A stretch of 13,697 bases of DNA from Candidatus Alloscillospira gallinarum. GTDB taxonomy: Bacteria; Bacillota; Clostridia; Oscillospirales; Oscillospiraceae. A program made the translations under genes and the position numbers. The stretch spans positions 1 to 13,697 of the forward strand of contig CAJFTV010000085.1 of the NCBI GenBank assembly GCA_904420055.1. The letters are read 5' to 3'. The notes beneath the pieces are model-generated. The model was not told the DNA's origin. It ran no database searches and worked only from the letters and a program-made list of their open reading frames with translations. The stretch's first letter is position 1. Every line of letters starts with the position of its first letter. This document shows positions 1 to 6,456 of this stretch, in pieces.

Positions 1-1
1 C

Positions 2-79
2 AAAAAGCGCCCTGAAATGACTTTGCAGTTACAGAAAACTCTGTAGTCAAAGCCGTGTCAGGGCGTTACTTTTTATTTT
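2..79. terminator. Bidirectional hairpin terminator after the V-ATPase operon
   Basis: An 8-bp perfect outer stem pairs CGCCCTGA (8-15) with TCAGGGCG (58-65), extendable by a G-T and an A-T pair. Inside it CTTTG (21-25) pairs with CAAAG (48-52), and TACAG (30-34) pairs with CTGTA (41-45). Read on the minus strand, the stem is followed by TTTTT (6-2). Read on the plus strand it is followed by a T-rich run (66-80). It begins immediately after the subunit D stop codon, so it ends the ATPase transcript. It may also stop a convergent plus-strand gene lying left of the window. Confidence 0.85.
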
Positions 80-727
80 TTAATATCCATGTGCCTCTTT
101 TAGCATCATGTCCTTAACTTTCATGAGACGTATTTGAGTACTACGCTCGTTCTCGTCCAGCTTCATGGTAATATACTTGATATTTTCCTGAAGTTCCGGA
201 ATCATCACATGCTCCAGCGCGTTCACACGCCGCCGCGTCTTTTCAATCTCAGTCGCCAAAAGCTGACAGGACTTTTCCGTCTCAGCAAGTTTGAGAAGGT
301 CAGGCAGAATTTTTGAAAGGGCCTCCACCGCCTCGTCCAGCTCTCCTGAGGTAAAAGCAAATCCATAGGAGAAGATGTCCCCCTCGTTGGGCGTGCGGGT
401 CTTATAGGTAAACTGCGGTATTTCAACGCTCATTACATTTTTTGTGCCGCACTCCAAAAACACCTCCTGCTTTGGAGCAAGAAGAGCCGTATTTAACGCC
501 TCGTCCTGCATGGCAGCCCGGGCCAGCATAAACCGCTTATTAGACACCTCAAGGCTGTCTTCCACCCGTTTTCTAAGGACTTTATTTTCCCTTACAAGGT
601 CCAGAAACTGCCGCATAAGCTCATCGCGCTTGTCTTTTAAAAGCTTATGTCCGCGCAGGGCCGTTGTCAGCTTTTTCTTGAGCCGTGTCAGCTCCATGCG
701 GGTAGGATTTACATTAGTCGCCGCCAA
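80..727 (-). CDS. ntpD: V-type ATPase subunit D (central rotor stalk)
   Basis: This 215-residue protein is the central rotor shaft that turns inside the A3B3 head and couples ATP hydrolysis to the membrane ring. The N-terminal block NVNPTRMELTRLKK, the RGHKLLKDKRDELMRQF stretch (about 26-42) and the C-terminal block EIEKTRRRVNALEH are hallmarks of the family. The protein is mostly two long helices that form an antiparallel coiled coil. The start is an unusual TTG at 727. It is preferred because the conserved NVNPTR block begins only five residues later and an AAGGAG site lies 9 nt upstream, within the end of ntpB. The next Met would cut into the conserved block. The ntpB stop is 6 nt upstream. 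This is the last gene of the operon and the terminator follows directly. The equivalents in other nomenclatures are atpD or vatD. Confidence 0.96.
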   Translation of the reverse strand: MAATNVNPTRMELTRLKKKLTTALRGHKLLKDKRDELMRQFLDLVRENKVLRKRVEDSLEVSNKRFMLARAAMQDEALNTALLAPKQEVFLECGTKNVMSVEIPQFTYKTRTPNEGDIFSYGFAFTSGELDEAVEALSKILPDLLKLAETEKSCQLLATEIEKTRRRVNALEHVMIPELQENIKYITMKLDENERSTQIRLMKVKDMMLKEAHGY

Positions 728-733
728 AAGCCG

Positions 734-2125
734 TCACTCCTTCCCCTTTGCAGTATCTCCCTTATAATACTCGTCAAGGAACTCATCTTTAATCCTCTTC
801 AGCTCACTTCTGGGCAGCATAGACAGAAGTTTCCAGCCAATTGACAGCGTCTCCTCAATATCCCTGTTGGTATTATACCCCTGAGAGACATACTCATTTT
901 CAAATGCGTCAGCAAACCTGGCGTATAGTTTATCAATGTCTGTGAGCGCCGCCTCACCTAAAATCACCATCAGTTCCTTTGCGTCCTTGCCTCTTGCATA
1001 TGCGGCAAAAAGCTGGTTCATGGTGTTTGCGTGGTCGGCGCGGGTCTTTCCCTCACCTATTCCCTTGTCCTTAAGCCGGGACAGAGAGGGCAGCACGTCA
1101 ATCGGCGGGGTAACACCCTTGCGGTACAGTTCACGGCTCAGTATAATCTGCCCTTCGGTTATATACCCGGTTAGGTCAGGAATTGGGTGTGTCTTGTCGT
1201 CCTCCGGCATTGTGAGTATGGGTATAAGCGTAATGCTGCCCGTCTTGCCCTTCTGCCGTCCTGCACGTTCATACAGGGAGGCAAGGTCCGTATACATATA
1301 ACCAGGATAGCCTCTCCGTCCGGGAACTTCCTTTCTTGCGGCCGATACCTCCCGCAGCGCGTCTGCATAGTTTGTAATATCTGTCAAAATAACCAACACA
1401 TGCATATTTTTCTCAAACGCAAAATACTCCGCCGCCGTAAGCGCCATTCGCGGCGTAGAAATCCTCTCAATTGCGGGATCATTTGCCAGGTTTATAAAAA
1501 GTGCCGTGCGGTCTATCGCCCCTGTGCGCTTAAAGTCCTCAATGAAGAAATTTGCCTCTTCAAAAGTAATGCCCATAGCGGCAAATACAACCACAAACGG
1601 GTCGTCCGTGCCGCGCACCTTTGCCTGGCGGGCAATCTGCGCCGCCAAATTTGCGTGGGGCAGTCCGCTTGCCGAGAATATGGGAAGCTTCTGTCCGCGG
1701 ACCAGCGTGTTCAGCCCGTCAATGGCAGATACTCCTGTCTGTATAAACTCCTGAGGATAATTTCGGGCGGCGGGATTCATGGGCAGTCCGTTTACATCAT
1801 TCCGGCTTTCCGGCAAAATTTCAGGACCCCCGTCTATGGGCTGGCCCATTCCATCGAATATCCGTCCCAGCATGTCCTCAGATACGCCCAATTCCATAGT
1901 CCGCCCCAAAAAGCGTACGCGGCTGCTCTCAAGATTTATGCCTGTTGAGCTCTCAAAAAGCTGTACCAGTGCGTTGCCTCCGTCAATCTCAAGCACTTTG
2001 CAGCGTCGGCGCTCGCCGTTTTTCAGCTCAATTTCACCCAGCTCGTTATATGTTACGTTTTCAACGCCCTTCACCAGCATAAGAGGGCCGGCAACTTCCT
2101 GTATGGTGCGATATTCTTTTGACAT
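734..2125 (-). CDS. ntpB: V-type ATPase subunit B (regulatory/non-catalytic head subunit)
   Basis: This 463-residue protein alternates with subunit A in the A3B3 hexamer. As expected for B, the P-loop is degenerate: FSASGLPHANLAAQ (150-163) replaces a GxxxxGKT motif, so it should not hydrolyse ATP itself. The arginine finger that completes the catalytic site of the neighbouring A subunit is R350 in PSLSRLKDKG (346-355), the same number as in the E. hirae protein. Other family blocks are GRIFDGMGQPIDGGP (about 87-101), TDITNYADALREVSAARKEVPGRRGYPGYMYTDLA split across 248-282, and YERAGR (285-290). The ATG overlaps the subunit A stop by one base (TGATG). An AGGAGG site sits 8 nt or so upstream inside the last codons of ntpA, so translation of the two head subunits is probably coupled. 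Length matches the family. Confidence 0.98.
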   Translation of the reverse strand: MSKEYRTIQEVAGPLMLVKGVENVTYNELGEIELKNGERRRCKVLEIDGGNALVQLFESSTGINLESSRVRFLGRTMELGVSEDMLGRIFDGMGQPIDGGPEILPESRNDVNGLPMNPAARNYPQEFIQTGVSAIDGLNTLVRGQKLPIFSASGLPHANLAAQIARQAKVRGTDDPFVVVFAAMGITFEEANFFIEDFKRTGAIDRTALFINLANDPAIERISTPRMALTAAEYFAFEKNMHVLVILTDITNYADALREVSAARKEVPGRRGYPGYMYTDLASLYERAGRQKGKTGSITLIPILTMPEDDKTHPIPDLTGYITEGQIILSRELYRKGVTPPIDVLPSLSRLKDKGIGEGKTRADHANTMNQLFAAYARGKDAKELMVILGEAALTDIDKLYARFADAFENEYVSQGYNTNRDIEETLSIGWKLLSMLPRSELKRIKDEFLDEYYKGDTAKGKE

Positions 2126-3894
2126 CAGAACTCCTCCTTTTGCCGGGCGTTTTCAATTTCCGAATCAATCTCCCCGGAAATTTTTGCAAATTCGTCCTCT
2201 GCCGACATATCATTTGTGTACTTAAAACGGCCTATCTGCTCTCTAACCGGCAGTCCAACCAGCTCATCAACGGAAATCCCCTGATTCAGCGCCTCCACAC
2301 ACCTGTCGTAAAATCCAAGTACCAGCAGCATCATAAGCCGCTGCTTTTTAAGCGACGTATAGGTATCTACCTCGTGAAATGCATCCTGATGCAAAAAGTC
2401 CTCACGAATTGACCGGGCGGCCTCCAGCTTCAGCCGGTCAGGCGCCGAGAGGGCGTCCATACCCACAAGCTTTACAATCTCCTCCAGCTCCGACTCTTCC
2501 TGCAAAATTCGCATGAGCCGCGCCCTCAGTTCCATCCAGTCGCCGCCTGCGGCGCTGTTAAACCAGTCTGCCATCGTGTCCACATAAAGGGAATAACTGG
2601 TAAGCCAGTTTACCGCCGGGAAATGCCGCTTATATGCCAGGGAGGAGTCAAGGCTCCAGAACACTTTTACTATGCGCAGCGTCGCCTGGGACACAGGCTC
2701 AGATATATCGCCGCCCGGAGGAGATACTGCCCCGATAACCGACAGCGCCCCCTCTCGGCCGTCACTGCCCAGGGCAATTACGCGCCCTGCACGCTCATAA
2801 AACTGGGCAAGGCGGCTGCCAAGGTACGCGGGATATCCCTCTTCACCGGGCATCTCCTCAAGCCGCCCGGACATCTCCCTGAGGGCCTCCGCCCAGCGCG
2901 AGGTAGAATCTGCCATAAGGGCCACGGAATAACCCATGTCTCTAAAATACTCCGCTATTGTAATGCCGGTGTAAATTGACGCCTCACGGGCGGCAACCGG
3001 CATGTCGGAGGTATTTGCAATCAGTACAGTGCGCTTCATGAGGGAATATCCTGTTCTGGGGTCAACAAGCTCCGGGAACTCGTTTAACACGTCCGTCATC
3101 TCGTTTCCGCGCTCCCCGCAGCCTATATATACAACGATATCCGCATCGGCCCACTTAGCAAGCTGGTGCTGTACAACCGTCTTGCCGCTGCCAAAAGGCC
3201 CCGGGACGGCGGCCACGCCGCCCTTTGCAATGGGGAAAAGCGTGTCAATCACGCGCTGTCCTGTCACAAGAGGACAGTCCGGGGACAGCTTCTGCCCATA
3301 TGGCCGCCCCTGCCGCACAGGCCACTTCTGCATGAGGGTTATGGAAATTTCACTTCCGTCCTCCCCCTCCAAAACTGCCACGGCGTCCGTTACATGGTAA
3401 TCTCCTTCGGTCACGGACTTTACTTTTCCGCCGGCGCCGGGGGGCACCATAATCTTGTGAAGAACCACCTCTGTCTCCTGTACGGTCCCTATGACATCGC
3501 CGCCGGACACAATATCTCCCGGCTTCGCCTCCGGCACAAAGTGCCACAGCGGGGCGCGCTTGAGCGATGGCACCTCCACACCCCTCTGCAGGCTGTTTCC
3601 CGACACCTCCATAATATCGTCCAAAGGCCGCTGAATACCGTCGTATATGCTCCCTATCAGTCCGGGGCCAAGCTCAACGCTTAGCGGCTCGCCAGTGGAT
3701 TCCACGGGTTCACCGGGTCCAAGCCCGGAGGTCTCCTCATATACCTGAATGGAGGCGTCGCCCCCGTGAATTTCAATAATTTCACCGATAAGGCGCTGCT
3801 CGCTGACGCGGACAACGTCAAACATGTTTGCGTCACGCATTCCCTCGGCGATAACCAAAGGCCCGGCAACCTTTCGGATTACACCTCTGCTCAT
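2125..3894 (-). CDS. ntpA: V-type ATPase catalytic subunit A
   Basis: This 589-residue protein is the ATP-hydrolysing subunit of the head. The Walker A motif GPFGSGKT lies at 232-239 (K238, T239). The catalytic glutamate is E261 in GCGERGNEM. Walker B is in YSVALMADSTSRWAEALREMSGR (322-344 region), and the head signature SPPGGDISEP is at 391-400. The V-type-specific bulge domain, absent from F-type beta subunits, occupies roughly 110-190. The N-terminal barrel starts MSRGVIRKVAGPLV, as in most V/A-type A subunits, which supports the ATG at 3894. Only a weak ribosome site (GGAAAGGA) lies upstream. The 143-nt spacer before it is the only long gap in the operon and carries a hairpin and a short open frame that overlaps this start codon by ATGA. 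No truncation or missing active-site residue is seen. Confidence 0.98.
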   Translation of the reverse strand: MSRGVIRKVAGPLVIAEGMRDANMFDVVRVSEQRLIGEIIEIHGGDASIQVYEETSGLGPGEPVESTGEPLSVELGPGLIGSIYDGIQRPLDDIMEVSGNSLQRGVEVPSLKRAPLWHFVPEAKPGDIVSGGDVIGTVQETEVVLHKIMVPPGAGGKVKSVTEGDYHVTDAVAVLEGEDGSEISITLMQKWPVRQGRPYGQKLSPDCPLVTGQRVIDTLFPIAKGGVAAVPGPFGSGKTVVQHQLAKWADADIVVYIGCGERGNEMTDVLNEFPELVDPRTGYSLMKRTVLIANTSDMPVAAREASIYTGITIAEYFRDMGYSVALMADSTSRWAEALREMSGRLEEMPGEEGYPAYLGSRLAQFYERAGRVIALGSDGREGALSVIGAVSPPGGDISEPVSQATLRIVKVFWSLDSSLAYKRHFPAVNWLTSYSLYVDTMADWFNSAAGGDWMELRARLMRILQEESELEEIVKLVGMDALSAPDRLKLEAARSIREDFLHQDAFHEVDTYTSLKKQRLMMLLVLGFYDRCVEALNQGISVDELVGLPVREQIGRFKYTNDMSAEDEFAKISGEIDSEIENARQKEEF

Positions 3895-3989
3895 AGTCTT
3901 CCGTCCTTTCCGGGTCCCGCGCCTGGCACAGGACCGCTTTGAATGTATCCCGACTTAACCGCGCTTATACCGGCTAAGTCAGACTTCAT
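3891..3989 (-). CDS. Possible 32-residue small ORF in the ntpG-ntpA gap
   Basis: An ATG at 3989 opens a frame of 32 codons ending in TGA (3893-3891), which overlaps the ntpA ATG as ATGA. The predicted peptide begins MKSDLAGISAVKSG and ends in a Gly/Pro-rich tail (GPVPGAGPGKDGRL). The ribosome site is weak (GGTG about 7 nt upstream). The frame is the same as that of ntpG and stays open right back to the ntpG stop codon, 48 codons in all. By chance that has a probability of about one in ten. It could be a leader peptide that couples translation to ntpA across the hairpin at 3952-3980, or it may not be a gene. I recognise no family. Confidence 0.22.
   Translation of the reverse strand: MKSDLAGISAVKSGYIQSGPVPGAGPGKDGRL
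3952..3980. other. Intergenic hairpin between ntpG and ntpA
   Basis: GACTTAACCG (3952-3961) pairs with CGGCTAAGTC (3971-3980) at nine of ten positions around a 9-nt loop. A second, shorter stem, GGTCC (3913-3917) with GGACC (3931-3935), lies closer to the ntpA start. Neither is followed by a U run on the minus strand, so these are not ordinary terminators. Possible roles are RNA processing or differential stability between the stalk/membrane genes and the A/B genes, or control of ntpA translation. Confidence 0.5.
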
Positions 3990-4037
3990 ATATGCACCGC
4001 AGACGAATACGTACACCCGCCCGCAGGAATGTCCGGT

Positions 4038-4346
4038 TTAAATAATATCTGCTCCCACTGCCTGCTCTACAGATTTTTTAACCATCTTCATTCCAATCCC
4101 TGTATTTCCAGACACTCCCGGAATTGGAATAATTGCCGGCAGAGGCCGGCTTTTCCAATAGTCCATTTCTGCCTCTATCCGGCTTGCCAGATCCTCTGTG
4201 ATATATATAACAGCATAGTCACCTTCTGCCAGCTGACGCAGGTATCTTGCCCCCTCCTCGGCGGTCTCCGCCGGGTATATGTCAAGGCCAAGAGACGCAA
4301 ACCCGTATATGCTGTCCCTGTCTCCCAAAACCGCAACTCTATACAT
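4038..4346 (-). CDS. ntpG: V-type ATPase subunit F (central stalk; NtpG)
   Basis: This small 102-residue soluble protein binds subunit D in the central stalk and stabilises the rotor. The opening MYRVAVLGDRDSIYGFASLGLD is the typical F-subunit start, a Rossmann-like strand followed by the DRDS/GF loop. The pattern continues with YAVIYITEDLA (about 44-54) and the PIPG turn (about 74-77) before the C-terminal helix. The length is normal for the family (about 100-105), so the TAA at 4038 is a genuine end even though the frame beyond it stays open for 48 more codons. The start ATG overlaps the last eight bases of ntpC, which suggests coupled translation. The ribosome site (GGGTGAT) is weak. In other naming schemes this is atpF or vatF. 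Confidence 0.95.
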   Translation of the reverse strand: MYRVAVLGDRDSIYGFASLGLDIYPAETAEEGARYLRQLAEGDYAVIYITEDLASRIEAEMDYWKSRPLPAIIPIPGVSGNTGIGMKMVKKSVEQAVGADII

Positions 4347-5295
4347 ACATCACCCTGAGCCTTTCCTGTACATCTCCGGTGTCCAGCCCATTTCTCTTGG
4401 CAGACAGAATAATTCTCACCATTGAAATTTCATTCTGCCGTGCGAGATAATACGCCGCCACCGGCCCTAATGTGAACGGATTTGCCTTTTCACCCTGTAT
4501 AAGGGACATAATTCTGTCGTCCCGCCACTTGTCAAACGCCGAAGCTCCGGCTTTCATCGCAGGTATTGCGTCGGCATAGGGCGTATATACAATATAGCCC
4601 TCTATACCGTCCATACCGCTCTGAGACGCCTCTATCAGCCGTCTGATGTCAAGTGTCCGGCACTCCGCCAATGCCTCAGTTAAAAAGGGCTGTGGCCTGC
4701 CGGTCAAAACCGCCCGCTGTACAATCTTTAAATCTGCCGCCGCCACAAAGAGCTCTGCATATTCCTTAAGGAGTGCACATTCAGACTTTCCTCCCTCGCG
4801 ATAAATTGCCTCCAGTGCAGCCCGGTCAAGCTTTACGTCGCACATCTGCCCGTCTTTAGTACTCAGCAGGATATGCTGCGCCTCTTTAAGAGGTACGCCA
4901 ATCCATTCCGGAAGCCCGGAAAAATCATTTTCCTCCACCGCTTTTAAAAGCTGCTCAGGTAAAACAGAACCCCCGGGCAGAAAAACACGGTCCGCTTTTG
5001 TTCCTGTGACAACTGATTTCACAGCCGCCTTGGCGTTATTAAAATCTGCCGGCAGGCTAAATATCTGAAATAACTCCGGCTCCGGCAGAAGCTCCTCCAT
5101 GAGCCGCCACGTCTTTTCCGCCTCCAGAGAGAGTATTTCCTCCGCAGTGCCGCCTTCCCAGCCGAGTGAGCGCAGCACATGCAGGCACTCCTCATATGTC
5201 TTTGCCGACAAAAGCTGCTCTAAATTCTGCCGGTTTAAAAGAGTCGGTTCCAAAGCGTGCACACGGGCAGCGGCATATGTATATAACTCCGGCAT
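4339..5295 (-). CDS. ntpC: V-type ATPase subunit C (socket joining rotor to membrane ring)
   Basis: This 318-residue protein of the V/A-type C (d) family is a helical funnel that sits on the K ring and receives the D/F shaft. Family features are the start MPELYTYAAARVHALEPTLL, the middle block FNNAKAAVKSVVTG (about 85-98), and the C-terminal block GPVAAYYLARQNEISMVRIILSAKRNGL ending RLRVMYV. The start at ATG 5295 is chosen over an in-frame TTG at 5328. The ATG has an AGGAGG site 6 nt upstream, and family members begin close to the YAAARV block. It follows ntpE by 29 nt and overlaps ntpG by 8 bases. The length is close to the usual 320-340 residues. Confidence 0.94.
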   Translation of the reverse strand: MPELYTYAAARVHALEPTLLNRQNLEQLLSAKTYEECLHVLRSLGWEGGTAEEILSLEAEKTWRLMEELLPEPELFQIFSLPADFNNAKAAVKSVVTGTKADRVFLPGGSVLPEQLLKAVEENDFSGLPEWIGVPLKEAQHILLSTKDGQMCDVKLDRAALEAIYREGGKSECALLKEYAELFVAAADLKIVQRAVLTGRPQPFLTEALAECRTLDIRRLIEASQSGMDGIEGYIVYTPYADAIPAMKAGASAFDKWRDDRIMSLIQGEKANPFTLGPVAAYYLARQNEISMVRIILSAKRNGLDTGDVQERLRVMYV

Positions 5296-5301
5296 GGCTT
5301 T

Positions 5302-5307
5302 CCTCCT
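5302..5307 (-). promoter_or_regulatory. Ribosome binding site deciding the ntpC start
   Basis: On the minus strand AGGAGG is separated from ATG 5295 by 6 nt (AAAGCC). It lies inside the longer reading frame that would begin at TTG 5328, so it argues against that longer start. Confidence 0.8.
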
Positions 5308-5324
5308 TTCACAGTTTACTGCCG

Positions 5325-5921
5325 TCAATCGGCAAAGAGCAGCCTGTTAGCAAGGTCCTGGAGCTGTTCCCGCCGGTCATCAAACAGGGCTTTGAAAGTA
5401 CAGTTCTCCTCAATCCCGCCGTATACAAGGATAAATCCTCCCTCAAATGACGCGTCCGGTGCGGCGGACACTGTAAGCTCTGCCCCCTTTGGGAGAGCAG
5501 CGCCAAGTTTTTTCTCAAAATCTGGCGGCAGCCGTTCAAAATCACGGCGGCTCAGCAAAAGTTCTCCCCTCTGCGGCATCGCCCGCTTTGACGCCAGGCT
5601 TACTATTACTTCAAAGTAATCTTCATCATTTAAGTCATACAGAGAGCTCTCCGCGGCCTTTATTATCCCGCTTATAATCTCCTGACGTGCAGATAAAATT
5701 ATTTCTCTTTCCCGGCGGCGCGCTGCGGATATCACTCTACCGGAGGCATCCCTTGCCTCGTTTTCCACTCCCCGCATGATTTCGTCATGACGGAGTGCAG
5801 CCGCGGCCTTTCCTCGCTCTAAAATTTCCGATGCTTTATCTTGGGCATTTTTGAGAATGCTGTCGGCGTTTTCCCGCCCGTCTCTGCGTATGGACTCCAA
5901 AATGGTGTCAAGACCTGTCAC
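5325..5921 (-). CDS. ntpE: V-type ATPase subunit E (peripheral stalk)
   Basis: This 198-residue protein forms the peripheral stator stalk with the ntpF product. Residues about 1-100 form a long charged, alanine-rich helix (for example NAQDKASEILERGKAAA) that should make the coiled coil. The rest is the globular head-binding domain, ending in the family motif GGFILVYGGIEENCTFKAL followed by a final helix (FDDRREQLQDLANRLLF). The start is GTG at 5921, with GGGAGGTG about 9 nt upstream. The N-terminal sequence MTGLDTILESIRRDGRENAD is consistent with family starts. It follows ntpK by 34 nt and precedes ntpC by 29 nt. Length is typical. Confidence 0.94.
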   Translation of the reverse strand: MTGLDTILESIRRDGRENADSILKNAQDKASEILERGKAAAALRHDEIMRGVENEARDASGRVISAARRREREIILSARQEIISGIIKAAESSLYDLNDEDYFEVIVSLASKRAMPQRGELLLSRRDFERLPPDFEKKLGAALPKGAELTVSAAPDASFEGGFILVYGGIEENCTFKALFDDRREQLQDLANRLLFAD

Positions 5922-5955
5922 TTATACAGCACCTCCCTCAAATTCAAAAACTCCA

Positions 5956-6456
5956 TCACAGCGGCAGCTTGCCAATATTTGCCACAGCCAGAAGAGATAC
6001 AAGAAGTGCAAGCACAGCATATGTCTCTACCATGGCCGGCAGGATAATGGATTTACCGAACTGGTCAGGCTTTCTGCTAAGCATATTTATGCTTGCAACA
6101 GATGCTCTTGCCTGACTCTTCGCCGACCACAGTCCCACAAATCCCATAGGCAGACAAGCGCAGAAATAGAGCAGTCCCTTTATAAAACTAATATCAGCGC
6201 TTCCGCCGAGAATACCAATATTAGAGAGAGTCAGAAATGCAATAAGAAGTCCGTAAATACCCTGTGTACCCGGAAGCAACTGCAAAATAAGTACTTTTCC
6301 GAATTTACTGGGGTCTTCCGTCAGAGCACCGGCTGCGGCCTCACCCGCCATTCCAACGCCAATAGCTGAGCCTATACCTGAAAGGAGCGCAGCAAGTACC
6401 GCTCCAAGGAGAGCCAGGGGCACACCCATATTGTTTAAAATTTCCATGAATGTCAT
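5956..6456 (-). CDS. ntpK: V-type ATPase subunit K (membrane rotor ring, predicted Na+-binding)
   Basis: This 166-residue, four-helix proteolipid is made of two fused two-helix hairpins and forms the ion-carrying ring. Helices lie at about 12-36, 53-80, 91-122 and 136-160. The first hairpin keeps the motif QLLPGTQG (59-66) with no carboxylate. The second carries the single essential acid, E144 in MVETYA. Aligned by eye to E. hirae NtpK, the sodium ligands are all present: L61, T64, Q65, Q115 (in SAKSQAR) and E144. This predicts Na+ transport. The start ATG 6456 overlaps the ntpI stop as ATGA and has AGGAGG 10 nt upstream. A second in-frame ATG three codons later is possible. The length is close to the family's usual 155-165 residues. 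Confidence 0.96.
   Translation of the reverse strand: MTFMEILNNMGVPLALLGAVLAALLSGIGSAIGVGMAGEAAAGALTEDPSKFGKVLILQLLPGTQGIYGLLIAFLTLSNIGILGGSADISFIKGLLYFCACLPMGFVGLWSAKSQARASVASINMLSRKPDQFGKSIILPAMVETYAVLALLVSLLAVANIGKLPL

Noticed and set aside
1187..1948. A 253-codon open frame on the plus strand
   Set aside because: It lies wholly opposite ntpB, whose protein is conserved end to end. The translation has no recognisable domain and odd composition, so it is an antisense shadow.
3891..4346. Stop-codon readthrough of ntpG into the 48-codon in-phase open frame
   Set aside because: The 102-residue product already has full family length, the stop is TAA, and no readthrough signal was seen. The open phase can arise by chance about one time in ten.
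5296..5328. An eleven-residue N-terminal extension of subunit C from TTG 5328
   Set aside because: It includes the AGGAGG site for ATG 5295 and overlaps the end of ntpE. The ATG gives the usual family N-terminus.
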